Source of the DNA: Doris montereyensis
Taxonomy: Eukaryota > Mollusca > Gastropoda > Nudibranchia > Dorididae
Assembly (NCBI GenBank): GCA_037039925.1
Contig: JAXRKP010000034.1
Location: 119,501 to 183,500 of the forward strand
Length of the DNA stretch: 64,000 bases
Direction of reading: 5' to 3'
Below, one piece after another: positions 30,140-44,800 of this stretch (within the stretch, counting starts at the first letter, position 1; the number at the start of each line of letters is the position of its first letter). The notes below the pieces were generated by a model. The model was not told the origin of the DNA. It searched no databases and saw only the letters and a program-made list of their open reading frames with translations. The translations under genes were made by a program, and so were the position numbers.

Positions 30140-31095
30140 TTAAGGGGAGGAACGGGCCCTGAGAAAGCCACTTTGCCCACAATGGGACAAATCTAGTTTA
30201 TATTGAATTATTGGATAGAGCAGTTCATTCCCTTCACATTGATACCAAAAAAAAAAAGCTCAGTATCGTTGCTTTGAACTTATACACAATTTTAAAAAAA
30301 AACACAACACGTCTGTTGTACTATAAAAGACGCTAATTTTGTGTGAAGTATTGCAAATTGATACTCATTTTAATCATCACAATGTACTCTATCTAAAAAA
30401 AATCTTTAGTTGAGGAATTATTGTGAATGTTGCTTTAGATTTAAATCGTAGGGAAAATATCAAAAGGTGCCATCCAACACGAGTAAGGGAGTCGGAGCAG
30501 TTGAAACAGGGTTGACAAAACGAAGTTGAAGGCCATTCAATGTTTTATTACGTTTCAAAGTATTTTTTTACTCTTTTCTAGGTTTATGTGAGCCATTTTT
30601 TGTTGTTTTAAATTCACCAAAAGCAATACATAAACTTCAAACGCAAATATCTCAAAATACACTTTTTAACCTTTTTTGCAAACTTCTCACATTTTTCAAC
30701 TGATTGATTTGAAATTTGGTTCAGACCTTACTTTCAATGTATGAAATAAAACTATGCAAACATTAGATATTATGTTGTATCCTTTCTAAGATGAATTTTT
30801 TTGGGTGAAAAAATGATACATCATAATTCATAAACAGTTTTTATGCATTTTCAACATCCCATAAAACGTAACGTTTGAAAAATTTGTCCAAACCGATCGT
30901 ACTTTGTTCCTTGTATGTTGTAAATAAAGATGTGTACCAGTTTGGGAACACATAGGTCTACTTACAAATACAAATACTGAGCTTTTTTATGATATTGGTA
31001 TCATTGTGAAGGAAATGGACTACTCCATCCAATAATTCAATAAACTAGATTTGCACAAAAAAGGAATTTCTCAGGAAACGCCCTCTTCATATAGT
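30140..31095. mobile_element. ~0.95-kb element with long imperfect inverted ends
   Basis: 30175-30270 (AAATCTAGTTTATTGAATTA-like, GATAGAGCAGTTCATT, TTGATACC, AAGCTCAGTAT) matches 30970-31090 in reverse complement (AATACTGAGCTTTTTTATGA, GGTATCATTGTGAAGG, AATAATTCAATAAACTAGAT). No ORF, so a non-autonomous DNA element or foldback is likely. Its end motif recurs at 46785-46900. Confidence 0.68.
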
Positions 31096-32075
31096 ACAAT
31101 TACATGTACATGCAGTCAGAATTTTACTGTAAAATTTCAAGGGCCAGGTCATTCTGGCATCTGAATTTGGACGAGAGTTGTCTCAAAAGGGATATTGATA
31201 TTGGCACTTGACAGCATAGATATGGTACCTGTAGTGTAGGGTTCTCCTTAAGACGCAGCAAAACTTGTTAAAAATATTGAAAAATGAAAACATTCATTAG
31301 CCTGTTGCTTTTACTTATTTAAAGTTGTTTTAGGTTTGCGCTTACTCTGAGGGTAGGGATAGTTGATGGTTAAGGTGTTGGATGATGGATCGGTTTATTT
31401 GCATCAGATCAGGTTTAGTAGATTGTTTTATGAAAATGATAGAAGGATAGCTACAAGTGATAGTATGTATTCTCATCTAACCCAAACATCAGTGTTGATG
31501 ATGTCAGTAGTAAGACCCGAAGATCCCTAAGGTTTTGTATATATCGAATGAGTGGGGGAAAAAACTGCCAAGATTTTGGCGTTTAACTATAATCATATAA
31601 ACCATGCGACAGATCCGTACAATTTTTTTGTCACAAATAATGAAATATACACAGCATTTACTTAACTTAGTGTAAAATATTTCATTAGAATTGATATATC
31701 ATCTTTGCAGATATATTAATTTTAGTGAGTGTGTGTCAATCTCAATAATCGAGCTTGCTAATCGAATGGTGTGTGAATGGAACTATCCAAGGCAGTAAAG
31801 TACAACCTATTTTACTTATTTCCGTGAAATATATCAAAACGAAATTACATTACGTGTTAAAGAATACATGTACGTTATTCAGTGTTTTAAATAAAGCCTT
31901 TATTTGTTGCATCACAACTGTACAAAAAAACTCAAATGGAAATCATATATGCATTTAAGTCAGTCATCTGTCAAGTTATGCTATTAGTATTACTAATACC
32001 AATGTTCTCATCTCTGTGTAGTATTGTAATCCACAGATAGTAAAGCTTGTAGAAGAATTGTTTTGAATCCCTGGT
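31096..32075. other. Intergenic DNA
   Basis: AACCATGCGACAGATCCGTACAATTT-like words at 31599 also occur at 6974, left of the Penelope-like element, suggesting a further dispersed repeat. Otherwise nothing recognised. Confidence 0.5.
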
Positions 32076-32079
32076 TATT

Positions 32080-32700
32080 CCGGTGACAGTACTAACACAC
32101 CAGTCGGATAAATGGATGACAGCCTGTCGCACAAAGTCGTGCGAATGCTGTCCACCACTGCACCTCATAGAACATGCCACATTAGTCGCACAAAGTTGCG
32201 CGTTTGTGTGAGTGATAGTCGGATAAACAAAAATTGCCCCGCTGGTTGTCGTGTGTTTATCCTATTTCGCACGGCTAGGCAGACTTGTTTCCTATGTAAA
32301 CAAGGTAGGCCCTGACACACTGTCATTGACAGTCTTACAGCAGATCAGCATGTTTCATACTAATAAATAAATAAAAACTGGTGGAGCAGAGCATTCATTA
32401 ATATTAATATTGAAATCCTCTATTCGGCAATTGAAAAATGTCCTGTTCTGTGGAACAAGACTTAAGATATGTATCGTATAGTAATAGTATAGGTGGTTAT
32501 GAAGATAATGATAATAATGAGGATGTTGAAGTCATTCGTAAGTACAACATATACATCAGTGTGAGACATGATTTGTTCTCCTTGATTGGAAATTATCGTA
32601 TAGATGTACATTATGTAGTGTGTCATGACTTTGTGTGACAGGCTGTCCTCCGTTAATCCTATAAGGGTGTCACTGGGTTTAGAGTGACAAGTTTGACAAT
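32080..32700. mobile_element. MITE-like element with inverted ends
   Basis: GGATAAATGGATGACAGCCT plus GTCGCACAAAGTCGTG (32106-32152) is matched in reverse complement by 32620-32665 (CATGACTTTGTGTGACAGGC, TGTCCTCCGTTAATCC). No transposase coding capacity between them. Class unknown. Confidence 0.6.
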
Positions 32701-33072
32701 ATATTTTCATGTTTCTTAAATTAAATTTGTATTTTTGTTTCCATGGCCTAAATGACTAGCTGTAAGTGTTACAGTTACAGACAGATTATTTACTTGTTTG
32801 TTTGTTTGTCTGAAATTGAAAGTAAGACAGATGCTTCTTCACATCTTTACATAGGGATTGTTTTGTTTGTTTGTAAAGCAAGTCACTGTTCTTTATGTTT
32901 TAGTTAAACACAATTTGTCATTTTCTTGATTTCATGCAATGAACAGTTTCAAGTCCACCAATCTCTATTGACGGTATTTTGTTGTCATTAGCAATGATTA
33001 TTGTCTGTGTAGTAGTAGCACTAGTAGCAGTATTTACTGGAACAGAATAAAATTGTTGATGGGAGTTCAAAT

Positions 33073-33932
33073 TCTATACTCTTTTGCGAAAAAAAAAAAT
33101 GCAACCTGATATATTTACTCTTATTTACCCAAATTTAAAGGATATGACATAAATGACAAATTTTTCATTGGAAAATGAATCATGTCCATTTCTGTATTGA
33201 TAAATAAAAAAAACAAATTGTTGACCTCGGTGTCTTGAAATTCCATGATTTGGAAATTCCAGTAGGTACATTTTCAAAAGGGCGAGGTTTAATATAGTGT
33301 ACTTCCAATTTCCACCTCTTGCTTGGATTGCTGTGGTACGCCAACCATAGAACATTCAATTCTTTTTTTGAGTTTGGGACTATGGAATAGCATCAGAGGC
33401 ATCCGTGATTGCTTTTTGAAGTTCTGTAGAATTCTTGGTTTATCAAATAGCACCTTCACTTTCAACACCTTGATGATATCCCATACAATGTAAATGTTCT
33501 CTGGGGTTGAGATCAGGACTCAATGCTGACCATGGTTGAAGTGTACTGGTATTGACATTGTGTTGCTCAAGATAGTCTCTTGTGCGAAATATCCAGTCCA
33601 GTGAGCTAGCGTGCTGTGGTGCATGAACATGAGGTTTTGTGCTTTTGTATCAAAGGGGCAATGTGATTTTTTTTTAATTCAATGAAAGCACTGCAGTATT
33701 CCAAGCAAGAGGTGAAAATACACAATCAGTTTTAGACTTTTGAAAATTTACCTACTGGATTCAATTAGGGAATTTGAAGACACCAAAATCGACAATGAGT
33801 GAGTCTTTTTTTATTTATCAATACAGAATTGGGCATGATTCATTTTCCACATAAAAGTAAATGAAAATATCAGGTGTGCAGTTATTGGGGTTTTTTTGTG
33901 CTTTTTTTTTGCGAATGAGTATATTACTTTTG
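33073..33932 (-). mobile_element. Tc1/mariner transposon relic with long inverted repeats
   Basis: Minus strand (about 33470-33640) reads VHAPQHASSLDWIFRTRDYL, EQHNV and PWSALSPDLNPREH. The last is the signature around the second catalytic Asp of Tc1 transposases. The flanks 33073-33330 and 33690-33932 are inverted repeats of ~240 nt (CCTCTTGCTTGGA at 33317 against TCCAAGCAAGAGGTG at 33699). Most of the transposase is missing, so the copy is dead. Confidence 0.78.
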
Positions 33933-35639
33933 CTTTATTCAATGGCCAATGGCATTGAGTTCAACATTTTACAAAGCCATGTCCACACTACAGTCCAAGT
34001 CTAACTTTTTAGTCTAGGTGGCATAAAAGCCAAGTTGCCTGAAGGCTTTGGTTTCATTCAAATTCAAATCATTCCTTTGGCATTATGTGAAATATTTAAT
34101 AATAGCTAAAGAATTTTCAGGTAACAACCACCCTCTTGATTTGATCTTTATTTGACATGATGATCTTGTAGTTGTAGTACTAGTTAGCAGTAGGTGTTAT
34201 TACAGGAAGGTTAGAAATGATAAAAACAAACCCAAACAATAAGAAAGCTTTGGTGGGAGACGTGGGCACATTATGAAAGTTCTTAGCAGTGTTTAACCCT
34301 TTTGTGTTTACATTAAGCAGCGGCCATCTTGCTCTGTACATTCAACTTCCTCTCCGCTGTGGTAACCCGGTTTATTTACATTTTTCTGACTTCCTGCAAG
34401 CTGATCTTCACAAAGAATGCGTATCGGTCTGCACTTTCGCGCCCCACTACCTTCAGTTGGTCACGTGAAGCTGACCTGACCTTTAATCTTGTAATTTATT
34501 CTAAATTTAGAACAATAGCATCATTTATGTGATTAATTAGAGCTAACAAAAAAGAGGTGTGTCACTCTACTGTCACTTGTCGGTTTCTGTTGGCTTGAAC
34601 AGCGTGGACCTGTATTAGCAGGTGTCAGTCACTGTTGCTTTAAACTTTCAGCGGGGCTTTGCGCATGTTGTTTTATGTCTGTTTAAACGCTTAAGGGATA
34701 ACAAAGCAAAATTGACAAATTCCGTTACGAATAATACGAAACTCATACACACAGCCTCTCGTGATAAACGTGTGTAAAAAGAAAAACAAACCCTGAACCA
34801 AATAAGACTCAAAAGTTTCATCATACTTTAAGTTCAAACACTTATCAAAGACTCGTAGCATAACCACTGAGACATCATCAGTTTGGTTTTGTTTGTTGGT
34901 TTCAATGTAAATATTTTCATGGTACATTTTTAAGTACCGTGTGTTGGGAGTGGGCGTGGATTATTTTTGTCACCTCAGTCACAAATTAAACACCAGACAT
35001 TCACTTCAGACATTTTCAGATCGTCGAGATATAATGATTATGTAACGTATTGCACTGAATTCTTCTTTTGATTGTCCCCAAGTGAGCTAATTGGCTGATT
35101 AGGTTTTGTGTGAATAAACATATCACTGATCACGTAGATCTTACTCTTACTCTTTCTTCTTTAAAAAAAAAAAAATATGATTGGTAACGTTTGCCTTTTA
35201 TTTATTTATATTTATATATTTTGTTTTCTTATTTGAATTTGAAGCATCTGATCACGGTAACCCACCATTTTCTTTCTTGTTGTATGATGCATTTTGGAGG
35301 TGTATCGATTAATATTCTTATATATATCTTATCTTTGAAAGATATATGTCAAAGCCAATCATGCAAATGTTTTCAGTGTGAATGACTTTTTTTTTTTTCC
35401 CCATTCCATTTGCATTGTATTTGTATTGAAGTAATGCCACTTGTTGTTCCTCTTGAAATGAAACAAATAAATAGCTGCATTGTCACAATTATTTATGGAT
35501 TCTTCCCTTGTTTCTTGAAAACAAAGCCACTGTTTCTGTTCTTTCCTCAGTTCCCTCAATCACATTTATTATACTAAGACTACTAAGAGATCCCAAAAGA
35601 CCTCAAATACACAATTTTTGTTTCATTTTTAACTTTACT
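33933..35639. other. Intergenic DNA, no recognised feature
   Basis: AT-rich with poly-A/T runs. Small ORFs have no domain signature. Confidence 0.55.
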
Positions 35640-35770
35640 CCGTCCACCATGTGCAGTGAACGCAGGGTGAATTAAGACTAAGAGCAAACAGTAAGATGAA
35701 AGATAGGTGACAGAAAGAAAGAAAGGAAAGAAGTAGGACCTATCAGTAGCATCCATCAAAAACATGTGAA
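35640..35770 (-). repeat. Dispersed repeat copy (minus orientation)
   Basis: Reverse complement reads GATAGGTCCTACTTCTTTCC and later TTAATTCACCCTGCGTTCAC, TGCACATGGTGGACGG, in the same order as the family at 26795-26905. Confidence 0.65.
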
Positions 35771-36304
35771 AAGACAACAAAAACGCCAACCAACAACCTG
35801 CGTTAAAATCACCAACATTTGATTAAATACAAGTTCATGTACGCACTTTTGACAAAGCAACCATAACTGGCATAACTTACATTTTGAATAATATGAATAA
35901 TATAATTATAATTAATTGCGAATCTCCAACCACATATTGAAAAGAGAAAAGGAGAACGATTTCAAAATAATTGAACTACATAAATACATGTACACGTACA
36001 CATATTGTTATTATATAATATTTATTTATATCAACAACTCCCATTTAGGAAAGAAGGAAAAAATCAATACAAAAATATATCATTTCATCTCAATCTCATA
36101 AAACATGAGAAATTCTAGACCTAAATATAGTCAATAATAGTGAAAGACAATATTGTTATAAATATAGACAAATCGAAATGCAAAATAAAATTTAAGTTTG
36201 TAGAGCAAGCTGTCAAGTAAGGAAACTCCAGGAGCAAGCCATTTCCGCTGATGGATAGCACTAGCACAGAATCCACATAAGCGGCTATTCATGTACTTCT
36301 TACT
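35771..36304. other. Intergenic DNA, no recognised feature
   Basis: Very AT-rich; nothing recognised. Confidence 0.55.
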
Positions 36305-36490
36305 GTCAGAGGGTTGGGACTCGGTAGTCTAGAGGCAAGGAGGTACCGTGTGCAGATCATTGCACTCTGTGCACGTTAAAGATCCCGTGGCTGTTTCCGG
36401 GGCAGTCCGGGCAAAGTTAAAAAAGAAATCATACCAAAAACTCTGAGATGACCTTAGTAGTCGATGTGGGTAAATCAAATAAAAAAACTT
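36305..36490 (+). mobile_element. tRNA-derived SINE, second family, + strand copy
   Basis: GGGACTCGGTAGTCTAGAGG (A-box-like), then CACTCTGTGCACGTTAAAGA and TGGGTAAATCAAAT, matching 15415-15730 in the opposite orientation but lacking a good B box. Confidence 0.65.
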
Positions 36491-36638
36491 CAACCAAGAA
36501 AAAAAAGGCAAATTGTTTCCCGTGACTCTTTGCCGTGTCAGTATTGCCAGTGCCAGTGTTGCAATGCCAGTGGTTAAAGATGCATTGTGGGAAGGCCTTG
36601 CCATTTGTCTGAAACATGAGCTTCTCCTCCTCGGAGAG

Positions 36639-36642
<4 letters not shown>

Positions 36643-36698
<56 letters not shown>
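36643..36698. repeat. (GA)n microsatellite
   Basis: About 56 nt of GA on the + strand followed by an ATG-repeat. Confidence 0.97.
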
Positions 36699-36702
<4 letters not shown>

Positions 36703-36925
36703 GATGATGATGGATCATACAGAAAAGGAGAATGACCAATGTCGAATGGTATAGCATTAGCAGTGTGCTGTTAAGACCATGAGGATGACACACTACCACA
36801 TTGGCCGATGAGGCTCTGTTCCACCTGAAATCTGTCGCCAGGTGCCATAACATGTCTGTATTGAGTAAACCGGTCGGCTAAGCAAAGGCCGGGAGATCGC
36901 GAAGATTTCCATCTCGCCTGTAAAC

Positions 36926-37068
<143 letters not shown>

Positions 37069-37079
37069 GCATCGACGTA

Positions 37080-37252
37080 TGCATGTATGTACTGTATATG
37101 TGTCTGTATGTATGTATGTATTTATGTATGTATGTATGTATGTATGTATGCACGTGTGTATGTATGTATGTATGTATGTATGTATGTATGTATGTATACA
37201 TGTATGTATGTATGTATGTATGTATTTATGTATGTATGTTTGTATGTGTGTA
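37080..37252. repeat. (TATG)n microsatellite
   Basis: About 170 nt of TATG with occasional TTATG, CACG and TACA variants. The overlapping Tyr/Val/Cys/Met ORFs are artefacts. Confidence 0.97.
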
Positions 37253-37574
37253 TAATGAAAGGTCCGCGAACATCTTGCAGATTATTAACACAACATGAAC
37301 TTCCTTTTGACTGCCCAGTCCTGTCTTCTTCATAGCTAGTTTTAGCTCCTTCTCTCTGTCTCGCCACACGCTCACTCTCGTCATGTGACACTTATAAATT
37401 GAGGCTCAATCAGGGTAAATTGAATTCCACAACAAGTATCAAGTGCCAGTGACAGCCTCAATTTTGTTTTATCAATGCCTTGCCGTACTTACAATAATTA
37501 TATTATACATGAATAGTTATTGATTTGTATAATATATCATTACGGTATGTTATAATGTTTTGTAAATTTCATGT

Positions 37575-37815
37575 GGTTGGCGGGCAACTTCTACTGGTAC
37601 GTGTTTCTTCTGTCCTTTCACTCCATCACGTCTCTCTTTCTGGGTCTGGGTCTGGGATCGTAAAGATGCAAGAGACAAAATGTGCGCATCTCTGCACATT
37701 CTCAGATACAATAACCGTAGTCGCACAATCATACATCCATTATAGAATATACATCTTTCATCTCGCTGTTTCCTCTCAGTTTATCATGAGATCGTCGCAT
37801 ATGGTGGAAATCGTC
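37575..37815 (+). repeat. Dispersed repeat copy
   Basis: GGCGGGCAACTTCTACTGGT at the left and TCATCTCGCTGTTTCCTCTC, GAGATCGTCGCATATGGTGG at the right match the family at 19456 and 26795, with unrelated sequence between. Confidence 0.6.
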
Positions 37816-38058
37816 AATTTCAATTTCATAGTTTAAATGCAATAGAATGGAGGGTGAACGTGTAGATCACGACTCCGACGGTTTCGTGAAAAATTATTGC
37901 ATGGGGCCCCGTTTTCTTTTTAGAATTACTGGTATAGTTTATCCTGATGTCAGATGAATGTAAAGTAAAGTAAAAGGGAGATGTATTTCAGTATTTCAAA
38001 TTGTATTGAAGGTATTGTAACACCAAAACAATGTGCCACTTTTGGACAAAAAAGTTGT

Positions 38059-41717
<3,659 letters not shown>

Positions 41718-41861
41718 ATGTTACACATGTCGAAGTTGCTTGGTATTGCAACAGCTAAATGTCTGAATGATGCACCACAGCTTCTGTCAATATCAAATCG
41801 CTTCTTGACCAGATCTGCCTGTCTTGGGTATTCTAACGATTCAAGTCAAGAAACAAAGTAC
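41718..41861 (+). CDS. OTC: OTC exon 1 (mitochondrial leader)
   Basis: [18 protein letters not shown], then [17 protein letters not shown]: basic, hydroxylated and amphipathic in look. Donor GTATAT at 41862 keeps phase 0 with exon 2. GTACGT at 41858 is a better donor by sequence but breaks the phase. Confidence 0.78.
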
Positions 41862-44800
41862 GTATATGAATAGCCCTTTAAGTACTCCGTAAGAATTGAT
41901 GTCTTTGGGACACAAGTAAGGAATGGATGGCCAAATAGAATTAACAATACCATTGCCAAATTTAAAAAATGGAAAATAGGGGGAAGGGTTAGCCCCCCCC
42001 ATGGGTGTTCAGCGGGTTATACCCCTGATTATGTCAGAACCCAGTTAAAAGGAGGGAGGGAGGTGTTGGGGGGAGACTATTCATGCCCATCATAAGTTAT
42101 GTGAAATTATGTATACATGGGACCTAGGTACCTACAAGTTATTTGTCCTTCTGTTTTAGAACCAGGTACCTGATTCGGAAGGAGTTTCGTAGTTGGACAC
42201 ACCCAAGGGACATAATGTCCTATCTGAATGTAGAAATATTAATTAAAATATTAATGTATCTCTTGCTTGTACACAATGTGTATGTATTATATTACAATAG
42301 TTTACATGGATACTGCCTCCATCTCCCTTTCCCATCCCAGATCCTTGGTTGGCAGCGAGATCTTCTGAGTTTAAAAGATTTTCAACCTGATGAAATCAAA
42401 CAGTTATTGTGGACTGCCAAAGATCTTAAAACAAGGATTAAAGACAATGGAGAGGTTTGAAACAAGATTTTTACTAACATCTCTCCATATTTTGAACTAT
42501 TCATTTTCAGACATCATCAATTAGGCAATAAAAATTGTGAACTTCACAAAATTTTAAAATTCGCTTTTTTCAAGATTTTGATTGTCCATCACTTGATACA
42601 CATTGTGTTAAAACAATATGTTGAATATCTGTCTTTCAACCGGTAAAAATAAAATAAATCTTATCATGAATTCACGCTGTTGTCCATATGCTGTTGAATG
42701 AGATAGTGAATTAACATCTGGACGGAGAGGCGGGACTTAATAGTTTCATGTCGCCAATGGTCTGCGCTAATGCTCCACTCCTGGACATGCGGGTGAGGCG
42801 AACGTGGCTTTGATTTACAATGGCGAGACAGAAAATTATATGACTAATTCACAGGAGCTATCTTGATAAGGTGTTTTATATATATATAAGTTCTCAATAT
42901 AAGGAAATTTTAATGTCATTTATAGTTGACCTTTCTTCAGGATATCACGACTTTTCAAGGATGTTTCATTTAAAAATGGTGACATTTGCCCAATTCCTCG
43001 GAGTTCACAAAACAAAATTTTAGAAATATGGTTAAAATATTAAATGATTTTTCATTGAAAGCATACTATCAAAGATCACTCAAGGTTGTTTGCTTTTTCT
43101 GTAAAAACTTCCCTCCCATTCTCAATACAGATTCAATGGTGAACAATGGATTCACATTTTTTTTGTGATTGCAAAATAACCCTTCCGTCTTAGTTTCGTT
43201 CATCTTAAAATTGTTAACATTCATCCAGTTCTTGACCTCATCAATACACTGTTCAATGGTGGTAAGCAAAATCATTCCATCATGTGGTAGCAAAAACTTA
43301 TAATACAGTTGACTTTCATCAGCATACATGGTAATTAACATTGTGCTATCTAATCAAGGCTCCAAGTGGCTGTGTGTATAAAGTATACAAGGTGGGAGAT
43401 ATTGCAAAACCTTGTGAAAACCCAAAATCTAAATATTAATATATTAACAAGACTTATATTTTGTTTGTCGTGTGTGCACCGGTCTATTTTGGAACATGTA
43501 GTATAATCACACATTTCCAACAGTATTATTTGTGTATGTTCATTTAGTTATGTCTTTGAAATTAAACTAAAACCCTTTTAATGTTGTTGTTGTTGGCAGG
43601 TTTTTCAGCCCCTAAAAGGTAAAACCGCCGCAATGATTTTCCAAAAGCGTAGTACTCAAGCACACGGACATCAACCGAACTTGGTAAATATTTTGATTCT
43701 TGGTCACCTGAGTCACCTAAAGAAAGACTATGACACAATTTTTCCATAGCTTTTAATTCATTTTCATGTACTTAACAATGTCTTGCGAATAAAGTATGAA
43801 GTCAGTTTAAGTTATTAGTTGATAAATCAGTACATGCTCTGTGAAAGAATTATTTTTTTTTCAGGCAAGTTAAAGATGTGTCATTCATTTTTGCTTTTTC
43901 TTTAACTTCAGAGGAGTCAAGTACCAATTATAAAAATACATATAAGCCCACGTTTCATTCGTTATTTAATTATTATTTTACACTCTTCTGTGTTGATTGT
44001 AATAAATGGAATTTAAGACACACAGGCCATATTGTGTGAAGAAGAATCAGTCATAATACAGCTTTGAAATTAATCATTGAATAAGAGCTGTGATACGCAT
44101 GAACAATAAAACATACTACATGTATTACTCACTGGAAGAATGTCAATAGAGATCTTTTTCAGACGAAATTGCAAATGAGGATGCTAATTTGATAGAGCTG
44201 CATTTCCATTTCTATGATTGTTCAGGGATTTCACATTTCTATTTCTATGATTTTTCAGGGATTTCACATTTCTATTTCTGTGATTTTCAGGGATTTCACA
44301 TTTCTATTTCCATTATTGTTCAAAGATTTCACATTTCTATTTCTATGATTATACAGGGGTTTCAAATTTCTATGATTGTTCAGGGATTTCACTTTTCTGT
44401 TCATAGGATTGTTCAGGGATTTCACATTTCTATTTGTCTGATTGTTAAGGGATTTCACATTTCTTTTCCTATGTATGTTTAAGGAATTCACTTTTCTATT
44501 TCTAGAATTCTTAAGGGATTTTCACATTTCTCTTTCTAGGATTGTTCAGGGATTTCACATTTCTATTTCTGTGTTTGTTCAGGGATTTCACATTGCTATT
44601 TCCATGATTGTTCAGGGGTTTCACAATTGTATTTCTATGATTGTTCAGGGATTTCACATTTCTATTTCTATGATTGTTCAGGGGTTTCACAATTCTATTT
44701 CTATGATTGTTCAGGGGTTTCACAATTCTATTTCTATGATTGTTCAGGATTTCACATTTCTATTTCTATGATTGTTCAGGATTTCACATTTCTATTATTG

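Noticed and set aside
42143..42340. Upstream part of the ORF that overlaps OTC exon 2, read as extra N-terminal coding sequence
   Set aside because: It is intron read-through; joining exon 1 (phase 0) to 42341 gives the family sequence directly.
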